From: Bryobacterales bacterium
GTDB taxonomy: Bacteria > Acidobacteriota > Terriglobia > Bryobacterales > Bryobacteraceae
Assembly (NCBI GenBank): GCA_003139735.1
Contig: PLGA01000579.1
Location: forward strand, 1-17,817
Length of the DNA: 17,817 nt
Reading direction: 5' to 3'
Of this stretch, positions 1-7,020 are shown one piece after another (within the stretch, counting starts at the first letter, position 1; every line of letters begins with the position of its first letter). The notes beneath the pieces were generated by a model. It saw only the letters and a program-made list of their open reading frames with translations, searched no databases and was not told the origin of the DNA. Both the position numbers and the translations under genes were made by a program.

Positions 1-2
1 TA

Positions 3-1523
3 TGGGACCACCCGCGCGGCGTCCTCACCCTGGTTCGCGACCGCCTGGGCGTGAAGCCGCTGGCCTATTGCGTGCGCAATGGCGAAATCGCCTTCGCATC
101 CACCGTCGCGGCGCTGCGTGCGGCCGGTTTCGGCGGAGAGATCGACCCGCAAGCGGTGATCGAGTTCCTCGAGTACGGCTACGTAACCGAAGACCGGTCC
201 ATCTTCGAGGGCATCGCCAAGCTGGCCCCCGCCACCATCCTCGAATGGCGCGGCGGCCAAATCACCGAGCGGCAGTACTGGCAATTGCCCGAAACCGACG
301 AATCCTCCCGCATTACGTTTGAAGAGGCCGTCGAAGAAACCGAGCGGCTGTTGGTGGAATCCGTCGGACTGCGCTTGATCTCGGACGTGCCCATCGGCGT
401 TCTCTTGAGCGGCGGAATCGATTCCGCGCTGGTTTGCTGGGCCATGCGCGAGTGGAAAGCCAACATCAAAGCGTTCACCGTGAGGGCGCCGGACGATCCC
501 TCCGACGAGAGCGCCGATGCGGCGCGCACCGCTCGCGCGCTCGGAATCGCTCACGAAATTGTGGATATGCCCGAAGCGCGTTTCTCGCTGGACGACCTGG
601 CGTCCGCCTACAGCGAACCGTTCGCTTGCGCATCGGCGCAGGCCATGTTGTGGGTGTCCCAATCGGTGAAGCCGAAAGCCACGGTTCTATTGACCGGCGA
701 CGGAGGCGACGACATCTACCTGGGCTACCCGTTCTTCCGCAACGCCTGGCACGCGCAGCGGCTCGCCCGGCGCCTGCCCAATGCCGCGCCGCCCATTTGG
801 CGCGCCGTTCGCGGCGCTTTCCCCGAAGCCGGCCCGGGGCGCCGCATCAAGAGTCTGCTGGATTATGCCACCGGAGGCCTCGGCGCGCATCTCCGGGCCC
901 ACGATGGCCTCCCCTATTACGAACGCCGTTCCCTATTGGGCGAACGGCTCGCCGGCGCGACGCTGCCCCAGCGGGGCATCGCCGATTCCCTGCCCTCCGC
1001 CAAACGGCTTTTGGCCGGCGTTTTTACGCATCACCGCCAAATTCATTTCACCAGCGAGTTCATGCCTAAGGTGGATGGCGGCACGATGTATTACTCCATC
1101 GAGGCCCGCGCCCCGTTTCTCGACCACAAGCTCTGGGAGTTCGCCGCGGCGCTGCCGCCGGAAATCCGCTTCCACGGCGGCAGGCTGAAAGCGGTGCTCC
1201 GCGAAATCGCGCGGCGCCGGGTGGGCCCTGAAGTGGCGCTTCGCAAGAAGCAAGGATTCACCGTCCCCGTGGAACGTTGGTTGGCGGGCCGGTGGAGCGG
1301 CCTATTCGATGAACTTCAAGGAGACACGGTTTTGGAGCGGGATGGATGGATTCGGCGCGGATCGCTCGCCGAACCGCTCCGCGATGCGGCCCAAAAACAC
1401 TGGGTCCCGGGCCAGTTGTGGCGGCTGCTGGTGCTCGAACACTGGCTGCGCCGGAACCATGGCAGTCAGCCCCTGGACGCGGCGGCGGAAGCGCGCAACG
1501 CCTCCCCGAAAAGCGTCTCATAA
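3..1523 (+). CDS. asnB: Asparagine synthase (glutamine-hydrolysing), 5'-truncated by window edge
   Basis: This is the C-terminal ~506 residues of an AsnB-type amidotransferase. The frame is open from base 3, so the real start lies upstream; about 125 residues, including the catalytic Cys2, are missing. Visible parts are the end of the glutaminase domain (RDRLGVKPL at the left edge), the ATP-pyrophosphatase P-loop SGGIDSAL (408-431), the GDGGDD motif (around 697-716) and the family signature EARAPFLDHKLWEFA (around 1100-1145). AsnB enzymes move glutamine amide nitrogen to aspartate; in EPS/exosortase clusters related proteins probably amidate a sugar acid or other glycan precursor, which is inference here. 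The last 58 nt overlap, tail to tail, a decayed glycosyltransferase remnant. A second, internally deleted copy of the same gene lies at 3343-3594. Function of the family is certain; the substrate is not. Confidence 0.93.
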   Translation, partial: WDHPRGVLTLVRDRLGVKPLAYCVRNGEIAFASTVAALRAAGFGGEIDPQAVIEFLEYGYVTEDRSIFEGIAKLAPATILEWRGGQITERQYWQLPETDESSRITFEEAVEETERLLVESVGLRLISDVPIGVLLSGGIDSALVCWAMREWKANIKAFTVRAPDDPSDESADAARTARALGIAHEIVDMPEARFSLDDLASAYSEPFACASAQAMLWVSQSVKPKATVLLTGDGGDDIYLGYPFFRNAWHAQRLARRLPNAAPPIWRAVRGAFPEAGPGRRIKSLLDYATGGLGAHLRAHDGLPYYERRSLLGERLAGATLPQRGIADSLPSAKRLLAGVFTHHRQIHFTSEFMPKVDGGTMYYSIEARAPFLDHKLWEFAAALPPEIRFHGGRLKAVLREIARRRVGPEVALRKKQGFTVPVERWLAGRWSGLFDELQGDTVLERDGWIRRGSLAEPLRDAAQKHWVPGQLWRLLVLEHWLRRNHGSQPLDAAAEARNASPKSVS

Positions 1524-1653
1524 CGGTCCACCACTCGCCCGGTTGAGTAGTTTTCCACGATGCGCCGCCGGCGGCCGCTCCCATCCGCGCGCGCGCTTCC
1601 GGGTCGCCGAGCAGCTCCGCGATGGCCTCCGCCATGCGCGCCTCGTCGCCCAT
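1353..1653. repeat. Duplicated asnB-3'/glycosyltransferase-3' segment, copy 1
   Basis: This 301-bp block is repeated in direct orientation at 3427-3725. By eye the copies differ by about 12 substitutions plus a 3-nt and a 1-nt indel, roughly 96% identity; the stretch from about 1488 to 1569, spanning the asnB stop, is identical. The left boundary coincides with the shared octamer CGGCGCGG (1353-1360), the right boundary with CGCCCAT, after which the copies diverge abruptly. It contains the end of asnB on the plus strand and the end of a glycosyltransferase on the minus strand. Confidence 0.95.
1466..1653 (-). pseudogene. Remnant of a family 4 glycosyltransferase C-terminus
   Basis: Read on the minus strand, this encodes the last ~62 residues of the intact glycosyltransferase at 3540-4730, beginning MGDEARMAEAIAELLG and ending with the same terminal stretch and TGA stop (1466-1468). 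One base is missing near 1569: GCCGCCGGCGG here against GCCGCCGGGCGG in the intact gene. The two halves therefore lie in different frames. Nothing of the upstream catalytic domain remains; beyond 1653 the sequence is unrelated. It is a dead fragment left by duplication of the asnB-glycosyltransferase junction. Confidence 0.9.
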
Positions 1654-1705
1654 CGGTCTCCCCTCCTCTTCGCGCCCGGCCGCGTCGCCGTGTTCGGGTC
1701 GGCAT

Positions 1706-1711
1706 TACAAT
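1706..1711 (+). promoter_or_regulatory. Candidate -10 element (TACAAT) before the TIGR03435 gene
   Basis: TACAAT lies 9 nt before a GTG (1721) that is in frame with the TIGR03435 protein. No Shine-Dalgarno is visible before either the GTG or the ATG at 1733. It is one of five similar start-proximal -10-like hexamers in the window and the weakest case. Confidence 0.3.
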
Positions 1712-1732
1712 GAAACGGATGTGAGCACCGTC

Positions 1733-2617
1733 ATGCGAACCGCATTTCTGATGTGTAGCGCCGCGTGTATCCTCGCTGGCCAGACCGCCGTATCCCCCCG
1801 GTTTGAAGTGGCCTCGCTTAAGCCTTCGGCGCCGCCCAAAGGCATGATGCCCCCGCTTCCCCAGGAGCGGGGTGGCCCTGGGACCAACGAGCCTACCCGC
1901 CTCATCATTCGTGACATGCCAATGTCGTGGCTCATCCCCGAGGCGTATTCGGTTCCCAGCCTAGATGTGGTGGGGCCCGCCTGGGCCAAGGCCGAGTACC
2001 CGATGTGCGCCGATAACTTCGATATCGACGCCATACTTCCAGCCGTGGCCTCCAAAGCGGACTACAGCTTGATGATGCAGAACCTTCTCGCGGAAAGATT
2101 CGGTCTCAAGGTGCACCGCGAGAAGAAAGAGGTGCCAGCCTATGCGCTGGTCGTCGCGAAGGGCGGCCTGAAAATCAAAGAGTCTCCGCCTTTGCCCGCC
2201 GGCGTGGAAGGGGGAGAAGGGTTGGCTATTGGCAGGCCAGGAAAGCGGGGCGAGGACGGTTTCCCCGTCACGCCGCCTGGCTACAGCGGCTTTTTCAACA
2301 ACGTAACGGCCGGTCATACTCGCGAAAAGTTCATTCGGCGCTCCATGGATCAGTTCGCGCTCGGTACGCGGGGGGCCACGAATCGTCCGGGCATAGACCG
2401 GACCGGGCTCACCGGCGTGTATGATTTCTATCTCGACTACGGGAACGATCTCGGCGGATCAACCAACACTGGGGGTCAGTCGGTTACGCCCTTGGATCAG
2501 GGGCAGGGCTTCTTCCAGGCAATAGAATCGCAGCTTGGCCTCAGGCTGGTACCGGCGACAACCGAGATCGATCTCCTGGTCATTGACCATATCGAACGCA
2601 CGCCGCTCGACAACTGA
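1733..2617 (+). CDS. TIGR03435 (DUF3738) family secreted protein
   Basis: The 294-residue product matches the Solibacter-type TIGR03435 family: a short signal peptide (MRTAFLMCSAACILAGQ), the opening FEVASLKPSA, then D-N-F-D-IDA, LLAERFGLKVHREKKEVPAYALVVAKGG in the centre, and a terminal section with DRTGLTGVYDFYLDY and GLRLVPATTEIDLLVIDHIERTP. All are typical landmarks of the family. Its biochemical role is unknown; members are exported and occur in many copies per genome, often next to sigma factors or regulators, none of which is seen here. ATG 1733 is preferred because it gives a compact signal peptide; GTG 1721 would add four residues. The gene sits between the two copies of the asnB/glycosyltransferase duplication, as though inserted into or retained within the duplicated unit. 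Confidence 0.9.
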   Translation: MRTAFLMCSAACILAGQTAVSPRFEVASLKPSAPPKGMMPPLPQERGGPGTNEPTRLIIRDMPMSWLIPEAYSVPSLDVVGPAWAKAEYPMCADNFDIDAILPAVASKADYSLMMQNLLAERFGLKVHREKKEVPAYALVVAKGGLKIKESPPLPAGVEGGEGLAIGRPGKRGEDGFPVTPPGYSGFFNNVTAGHTREKFIRRSMDQFALGTRGATNRPGIDRTGLTGVYDFYLDYGNDLGGSTNTGGQSVTPLDQGQGFFQAIESQLGLRLVPATTEIDLLVIDHIERTPLDN

Positions 2618-2946
2618 AACCCGGCGACCGGCTGAACCCTCCCCCAAGGAACCTCGGCAACCCCAGAGCAACCCCGCCACCAACACCCAATCCCTTGAAA
2701 GTCACTGAGCGCATCCCATTGGAGCTGCAGGGCTTACACCCTCGCACAGCCCCCCGGTCCGCTCGTTCCCGGTGGCAGCTTTTTCGGCCGCGAATCTGAT
2801 GAAACCTTTAACAGTCACCAGTAAATTAACCCAAGTAACCCATTTCCTTCCTATCACTTGCCATTTCCCCCATTCAAACTCAAGCCCATCCCCGTGCCAC
2901 TCTGAAGGTGGGAGGACAACCGCGTGCCGAAATTCCATCCGTACCG

Positions 2947-2966
2947 CCGCCGGTCTTTGCCGGCGG
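2947..2966. repeat. GC-rich hairpin
   Basis: CCGCCGG (2947-2953), a 6-nt loop and CCGGCGG (2960-2966) form a perfect 7-bp stem. Only a short T-run (TGTTT) follows, so it is at best a weak terminator; it could also be part of an interspersed repeat. Confidence 0.5.
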
Positions 2967-2982
2967 TGTTTCCAGTGGCGCG

Positions 2983-3006
2983 GGCCGGGGTGCCGGCCGG
3001 GGTGCC
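2983..3006. repeat. Two perfect tandem 12-mers
   Basis: GGCCGGGGTGCC occurs at 2983-2994 and immediately again at 2995-3006. The runs of G could support unusual DNA structure. No gene is associated with it. Confidence 0.8.
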
Positions 3007-3058
3007 CGCCGTCCCTGTGGGCCCGTCTGCGTTCTTCCGGTCGCTCCTAGTCCACGCC

Positions 3059-3249
3059 AAACGAACCCATTTCACCTCCAACCCATTCAAGCCTCACCTC
3101 CTTGCGTCTTCACCAAACGAACCCAATCCCGCCAACCGTGCGAAGGCCGTCTTCTTCCCGCGCTCTCCAAGAAATCCCGAACGAACCCATTCCCGAATCC
3201 CCACCCCGGGCAGCCCGGTCCCGTTTGCACCTTTCACCAAACGAACCCA
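3059..3249. repeat. Four spaced copies of an AAACGAACCCA motif
   Basis: AAACGAACCCA starts at 3059, 3115 and 3239, with a variant GAACGAACCCA at 3179. Steps are 56, 64 and 60 bp. Three copies extend leftwards as CCAAACGAACCCA and two as CACCAAACGAACCCAA; the sequence between copies is not obviously conserved. On the minus strand the unit reads TGGGTTCGTTTGG. Regular spacing suggests a degenerate interspersed repeat or a multi-site binding array. It is too short and irregular to be CRISPR. Confidence 0.75.
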
Positions 3250-3330
3250 AATCCCCCATAACGATCACAAAATACATAACTTACCAGCCCAACAACCCCT
3301 CAAACCCGGTCAATCGGAAGCACGGGCAGC

Positions 3331-3336
3331 TATAGT
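3331..3336 (+). promoter_or_regulatory. Candidate -10 (TATAGT) six bases before the asnB relic start
   Basis: TATAGT ends 6 nt before ATG 3343, which would place the transcription start on or next to the start codon. There is no Shine-Dalgarno. This is presumably the ancestral asnB promoter preserved ahead of the collapsed copy. No convincing -35 is seen. Confidence 0.35.
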
Positions 3337-3342
3337 GAAATC

Positions 3343-3594
3343 ATGTGTGGCATTGCCGGACACATCACGCGGGAGCCCTCTCCGCAAGCCGACCAGCCGG
3401 TCAAAGCCATGCTGGCTGCGCTCACCCGGCGCGGATCGCTCGCCCAGCCGCTCCGCGATGCGGCCAAAAAACAATGGGTCCCGGGCCAGTTGTGGCGGCT
3501 GCTGGTGCTCGAGCACTGGCTGCGCCGAAATGATCGCAGTCAGCCCCTGGCCGCGGCGGAAGCGCGCAACGCCTCCCCGAAAAGCGTCTCATAA
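3343..3594 (+). pseudogene. Internally deleted asparagine synthase (N-terminus fused to C-terminus)
   Basis: The 83-residue frame begins MCGIAGHI, the canonical start of the class II glutaminase domain with its catalytic Cys2. After only ~31 residues (LTRRG) it jumps directly to the last ~52 residues of AsnB (RRGSLAQPLRDAAKK to SPKSVS), nearly identical to the end of the gene at 3-1523. The join falls on CGGCGCGG, which encodes Arg-Gly both in the usual N-terminal RRGPD motif and in the C-terminal segment, so recombination across a short shared sequence is the simple explanation. Roughly 1.6 kb of coding sequence is gone, including the whole synthetase domain. The frame is still open, with a start-proximal TATAGT, so a small peptide could still be made, but it cannot be an active enzyme. 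Confidence 0.92.
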
Positions 3595-3725
3595 CGGTCC
3601 ACCACTCGCCCGGTTGAGTAGTTTTCCACGATGCGCCGCCGGGCGGCCGCTCCCATCCGCGCGCGCGCTTCCGGATCGCCCAGCAGCTCCGCGATGGCCT
3701 CCGCCATGCGCGCCTCGTCGCCCAT
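3427..3725. repeat. Duplicated asnB-3'/glycosyltransferase-3' segment, copy 2
   Basis: This is the 299-bp partner of 1353-1653. Here the minus-strand glycosyltransferase continues intact beyond the right boundary, while the plus-strand asnB is the internally deleted relic. The left boundary is again the octamer CGGCGCGG (3427-3434). Confidence 0.95.
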
Positions 3726-4730
3726 AGGAACACGCAGCCCATGAATGCCCGAATCGATCAACTGAACATTCCCCGGAATATCGCTGACCACCGCGGCGAG
3801 CCCCGCCGACATGGCCTCCGACAGAGCGCACGGAAATCCTTCGTTCGAGGAGACCAGCGCGAACAGGTCGCTCGCCTGCAGCCACTCGAGAACCTTGCCG
3901 GCCGGCTGTCTCCCCGCGAAGCGGATGCGCTCCCGCAAGCCCAACTGCCGGACGCGCTCTTCGAGACTTTCCCGGCTGGGTCCATCCCCCACCAGAATCA
4001 GAACGGCGCGCGGCCTCCGGCGGGCAACCGCGGCGAAGGCTCCTATCAAAGAGGCCAGTTCCTTCTCCGGAGCAAGCCTGCCCACGTAAAGCACGGCCTC
4101 CGCATCGGGGAGAAGATCCAATCCCGCCCGCAGTTCCCGCCGCCTGCCGGCATCGCACGGAGTAAATACATCGGTATCCACCGGATTGGGCATCCACAGC
4201 AGGACCTCCGGTTTCAGTCCCGCGGCCTGCGCTTCCTCGGAGATCCCCTCGTTAAGGATCATGACTCGATAGGCCCATCGATCGAGCCATCGCAGCTCCA
4301 GGCGGCCCATCCAGGAGCGGCTCATCAGCGTGGGGATGCTGCTGCCGGAAATCTTCATGACAATGGCTTTGCCGAGCCAACGCGCCACCGGCAATCCCGC
4401 CGCCAGGTGCACCCCCTGCATCAGAAAGTACACAAGCTGGTAGTTGCGGCGCTCTTTCAGCAGCGTCCATGCCACGGCAAGCGCGAACCCGTAATCTTTG
4501 AGCCGCCCCGTCAATCCACGGGCAAAGATGCGAACGGGGACGCCCACCGGATCGACCCATCTGGCAACGTCCGGCATGGGCGGACCCCCGGCGCACAGAA
4601 CCGTGACGCGGTGGCCGCGCTCCATCAACCCCTTCGAGACGCGTTGCGCTTCGATTTCCGATCCGCCCAGATGCGGTGGATACGAATAGCAGACCAGAAG
4701 CAGAGAAACCGGAGCCGCGCCCGAATTCAT
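3540..4730 (-). CDS. Family 4 (GT-B) glycosyltransferase
   Basis: The 396-residue protein has a typical GT4 layout. The N-terminal acceptor domain opens with LLLVCYSYPPHLGGSEIEA, including the GG loop of GT-B enzymes. The C-terminal Glycos_transf_1 domain shows YVGRLAPEKE, LILVGDGP, the E-x7-E nucleotide-sugar motif (E297 to E305 in EGFPCALSE) and SDIPGN. It most likely adds a hexose from a nucleotide sugar to a lipid-linked glycan at the inner membrane face. The first base of TATAAT's downstream spacer is only 6 nt from the ATG and no Shine-Dalgarno is present. Its 3' end overlaps the asnB relic by 55 nt, and a frameshifted copy of its tail lies at 1466-1653. It is divergent from the polysaccharide deacetylase gene, with 50 nt between starts. 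The exact sugar cannot be told. Confidence 0.93.
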   Translation of the reverse strand: MNSGAAPVSLLLVCYSYPPHLGGSEIEAQRVSKGLMERGHRVTVLCAGGPPMPDVARWVDPVGVPVRIFARGLTGRLKDYGFALAVAWTLLKERRNYQLVYFLMQGVHLAAGLPVARWLGKAIVMKISGSSIPTLMSRSWMGRLELRWLDRWAYRVMILNEGISEEAQAAGLKPEVLLWMPNPVDTDVFTPCDAGRRRELRAGLDLLPDAEAVLYVGRLAPEKELASLIGAFAAVARRRPRAVLILVGDGPSRESLEERVRQLGLRERIRFAGRQPAGKVLEWLQASDLFALVSSNEGFPCALSEAMSAGLAAVVSDIPGNVQLIDSGIHGLRVPMGDEARMAEAIAELLGDPEARARMGAAARRRIVENYSTGRVVDRYETLFGEALRASAAARG

Positions 4731-4736
4731 AGCAGA

Positions 4737-4742
4737 ATTATA
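4737..4742 (-). promoter_or_regulatory. Consensus -10 (TATAAT) six bases before the glycosyltransferase ATG
   Basis: On the minus strand, TATAAT is followed by TCTGCT and then ATG (4730). The expected transcription start falls on the A of ATG, suggesting leaderless mRNA. No good -35 is seen at 16-18 bp. Confidence 0.5.
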
Positions 4743-4765
4743 ACTGTACCGCCCGTACCGCTAGG

Positions 4766-4771
4766 TAAAAT
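4766..4771 (+). promoter_or_regulatory. Candidate -10 (TAAAAT) nine bases before the deacetylase ATG
   Basis: TAAAAT, 9 nt, then ATG 4781. The initiation site would be about 3 nt before the start codon. There is no Shine-Dalgarno at normal distance. It lies back to back with the TATAAT of the divergent gene in the 50-bp intergenic space. Confidence 0.4.
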
Positions 4772-4780
4772 GGCGACTGC

Positions 4781-5812
4781 ATGAGCATCCTTCGCGAAAT
4801 CCTGGTCCGCGGCTTGAGAAGCGAAGCGCTGAACCGCATGGTCCACCTCACCCACGCGAACACGCTCACCGTTTTGTGCTACCACGGCGTCGTCGAGCAG
4901 CGTCTGGGCCCGGAACACCATCGGTTCCTGACGACGGTTTCCGCGAGCGATTTCGCGGAGCAAATCGAGTGGCTTCCGCGCTGGTTCACGCCTGTGACCG
5001 CGGCGGCCGTGCGCGACTGGCATCTCGGCCTGGGGACCTTGCCGCGCCATCCTCTGTTAATCACCTTCGACGATGGCTACCGGAACAACTTCACCCTGGC
5101 GGCGCCGATATTGCGAAAGTACGGCGTCCCGGCCGTATTCTTCGTCAGTACCGGATACATGGAAGCCGACCGGCTGTACTGGTATGACGAATTGAGGCTG
5201 CGGCTGCTGGCATGGCGGGGCCGCGACATCCTCGTACCGGGACGAAGCGAGAGCCAATCGTGGCCGGCCGAACCGCGCGCGCAGCGCGCTCTGGCGCAGC
5301 GAATCTCCACGGCCTGCAAAACCATCCCCAACAACGAGCGCCTGGAGTACACGGACTACGTCCGCCGCGAGACCCCGGAGTGGCGCCTGGAGAACGCCGA
5401 GCGGGAGACCATCCGGCCGATGAACTGGGATGAAGTTCGCTCGCTCTCAAACCAGGGGTTTGAAATCGGCTCGCACACCGTGGACCACCCCATTCTTTCG
5501 CGACTCGATCCGGCGGCGCTCCGGCGCGAACTGCGCGACAGCAAGAGCCGCATTGAAGAGATCACCGGAAAACCCTGCTTCGCGATTGCGTATCCCAACG
5601 GCAAGCCGGGCGATATTTCACCGGCGGTGGTCGCGGAAACGGAGGCGGCCGGATACGAGCTGGGCTTTATCGTGGACGAACGGCTGCACCGGCTGGGAGG
5701 CAATCGCTTCCTGATCTCGCGCATTTCGGCGGCGGGTCACGCTCCTCCGGGGGTGATGCGCATGCGCGTCAGCGGCCTGCACTCGCTCTTGAATTTCTAT
5801 CGCCGCAAATAG
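4781..5812 (+). CDS. Polysaccharide deacetylase (NodB / carbohydrate esterase 4 family)
   Basis: The 343-residue protein carries the NodB-homology motifs: TFDDGY (T95-Y100, catalytic Asp and metal Asp), SHTVDHP (S231-P237, the two metal-binding His), and AYPNGKPG (from A270). A ~100-residue insertion separates the first two motifs, including a YWYDELR segment common in deacetylases of exopolysaccharide clusters. There is no evident signal peptide; the N-terminus (MSILREILVRGLRSEAL) could be an amphipathic helix. It is expected to remove N-acetyl groups from HexNAc residues of the glycan. ATG 4781 is the first start after the glycosyltransferase's divergent promoter. Its last 16 nt overlap the end of the convergent ATP-grasp gene. 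Confidence 0.92.
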   Translation: MSILREILVRGLRSEALNRMVHLTHANTLTVLCYHGVVEQRLGPEHHRFLTTVSASDFAEQIEWLPRWFTPVTAAAVRDWHLGLGTLPRHPLLITFDDGYRNNFTLAAPILRKYGVPAVFFVSTGYMEADRLYWYDELRLRLLAWRGRDILVPGRSESQSWPAEPRAQRALAQRISTACKTIPNNERLEYTDYVRRETPEWRLENAERETIRPMNWDEVRSLSNQGFEIGSHTVDHPILSRLDPAALRRELRDSKSRIEEITGKPCFAIAYPNGKPGDISPAVVAETEAAGYELGFIVDERLHRLGGNRFLISRISAAGHAPPGVMRMRVSGLHSLLNFYRRK

Positions 5813-7020
5813 GGACGGAGGAGAAGTTTCAGCAGGGCGTAAAGGTTTTCCGCGGTAACGCGCCAGTCTCTGGGATCGAAGTCGAAGAAATAGACCGGGC
5901 GGCGATAGGATCGGAACAACTCCTTCCAGGTGAGCAGGCCGTCGCGGAGATAGCTGCGAAACGCGTTGACGTCACGGTACAGCACAATATGGCGAAAGGC
6001 GCGAAACTCGGGCTCCACCGGACGCACCGGCTGTCCGATCAGATCCAGATAGTGCAGCCAACCCAGATCCACGCCGGCATACGGAGCGGCGTCGGAAGTT
6101 ACGCTGTACCGGGGGTTGGCCTCGATCATCTTCACCGATCCGTCGCGCACGTCCCGCTTCAGCTCGATTTCGCAAATCCCGGCATAACCGATGGAACGCA
6201 AAAAGCGGTCGCACATCGCATCCGTGGCCGCGTCCTGGACGGGCTCCACGATGCTGGCGGAGCCGAAATAGATCGGGTCGGTTCTGATTTCCCGGAACAC
6301 GCAGGATCCCAGCCGCCGCCGGTCCTGGGCATAACACGACACGTAAACCAGCTTGGCGGTATCCGGACCTTCGATGATCTCCTGCACGACGGCGTGCGGG
6401 TTGGCTTCCGCCGCCATTTTGTAAATGCGGTCCAGTTCCTCGCGCGAAGACGCTACCGCGATTTTTTCGAAGAAAAGAGGGTGCCCCTTGGGGAAACGCT
6501 GCCAGTCCCGAAAGTGTATGGGCTTGATGAGGCAGGGATAGCGCGCCTCGGCGGCGAACGCTTCCAAGTCCCCGGCGGATTCGACAACCTGGGTGCGGGG
6601 GACGGGTAGATCGTGCTCCGCGGCCAATTCGTACTGACGGCGCTTGGTGGCCAGAAGTCCCTGGATGGCCGCGGAAGAGTCCGCGAAGACGAAGAGATCC
6701 TTGAGTTCGGCCACGTGATCCGCGATGGCGGAAACGTACCGGTCGGAGCTCGAAATCAGGACCGGCCTTTGGCGGAATTGGGACCCAAGCCGGCGCATGA
6801 AAGCGGCCCATGCGGCAGGCTCCTCGTCCGGGTTGGGGCAGAGATGGGCTTTGCCATAAACGGATTTAAAGGCGGGCCTGCGGGAATCGCAGTCGATGCA
6901 GGAGACCGCCACTCCGCGACGGGCCAGGTTCCGCATGAGAACCACGCCCGTCTGGTACGCCCCGGCGACGACGGCGGGGGGCCAATCGGGCTCCGCCCGC
7001 GGCGGGTTTGGATTAGTCAT
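5797..7020 (-). CDS. ATP-grasp family ligase of an exopolysaccharide cluster
   Basis: The 407-residue product has a Rossmann-like N-terminus (VVAGAYQTGVVLMRNLARRG), a central ATP-grasp start (ATKRRQYELAAEHDLPVP, about 125-141; CLIKP with K166), VVQEIIEGPD (211-220) and the metal/nucleotide end motif EIELKRD...KMIEANPRYS (284-306). It resembles the predicted carboligases of the COG3919 type found in polysaccharide gene clusters, which probably couple a carboxylate to an amine or similar nucleophile; the substrate is unknown. The start MTNPNPP (7018-7020) is chosen because the 51 residues upstream in the same frame lie within the FkbM gene. The two genes overlap by 8 nt, implying translational coupling as the last gene of a three-gene minus-strand operon. 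Confidence 0.85.
   Translation of the reverse strand: MTNPNPPRAEPDWPPAVVAGAYQTGVVLMRNLARRGVAVSCIDCDSRRPAFKSVYGKAHLCPNPDEEPAAWAAFMRRLGSQFRQRPVLISSSDRYVSAIADHVAELKDLFVFADSSAAIQGLLATKRRQYELAAEHDLPVPRTQVVESAGDLEAFAAEARYPCLIKPIHFRDWQRFPKGHPLFFEKIAVASSREELDRIYKMAAEANPHAVVQEIIEGPDTAKLVYVSCYAQDRRRLGSCVFREIRTDPIYFGSASIVEPVQDAATDAMCDRFLRSIGYAGICEIELKRDVRDGSVKMIEANPRYSVTSDAAPYAGVDLGWLHYLDLIGQPVRPVEPEFRAFRHIVLYRDVNAFRSYLRDGLLTWKELFRSYRRPVYFFDFDPRDWRVTAENLYALLKLLLRPYLRR

Larger units (their letters stand above)
2618..3342. other. 725-bp intergenic region with short repeats, no convincing gene
   Basis: Open frames here have proline/threonine/arginine-rich translations without recognisable domains, start sites or ribosome binding sites, so none is called. 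The region contains a GC hairpin, a tandem 12-mer and four spaced copies of an AAACGAACCCA motif (separate entries). A more AT-rich patch lies around 2790-2880. It ends in a start-proximal TATAGT before the asnB relic. Confidence 0.75.

Noticed and set aside
3059..3249. CRISPR-like array
   Set aside because: The repeated core is only ~11-16 bp, one copy differs, spacing varies from 56 to 64 bp, and no cas gene is near.
1353..3725. Insertion sequence or composite transposon with ~300-bp direct repeats as ends
   Set aside because: No transposase or integrase lies between the copies, and the repeats are plainly ordinary gene ends with different truncations, better explained by duplication.
2924..3727. 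Plus-strand open frame of 267 codons through the repeat region
   Set aside because: It crosses the repeat motifs and then runs out of frame through the asnB relic and the tail of the glycosyltransferase; the translation is Pro/Arg/Thr-rich and without a ribosome binding site.
3741..4784. Long plus-strand open frame of 347 codons
   Set aside because: It is antisense to the clearly recognisable GT4 glycosyltransferase and has no domain or ribosome binding site; long antisense frames are expected in high-GC genes.
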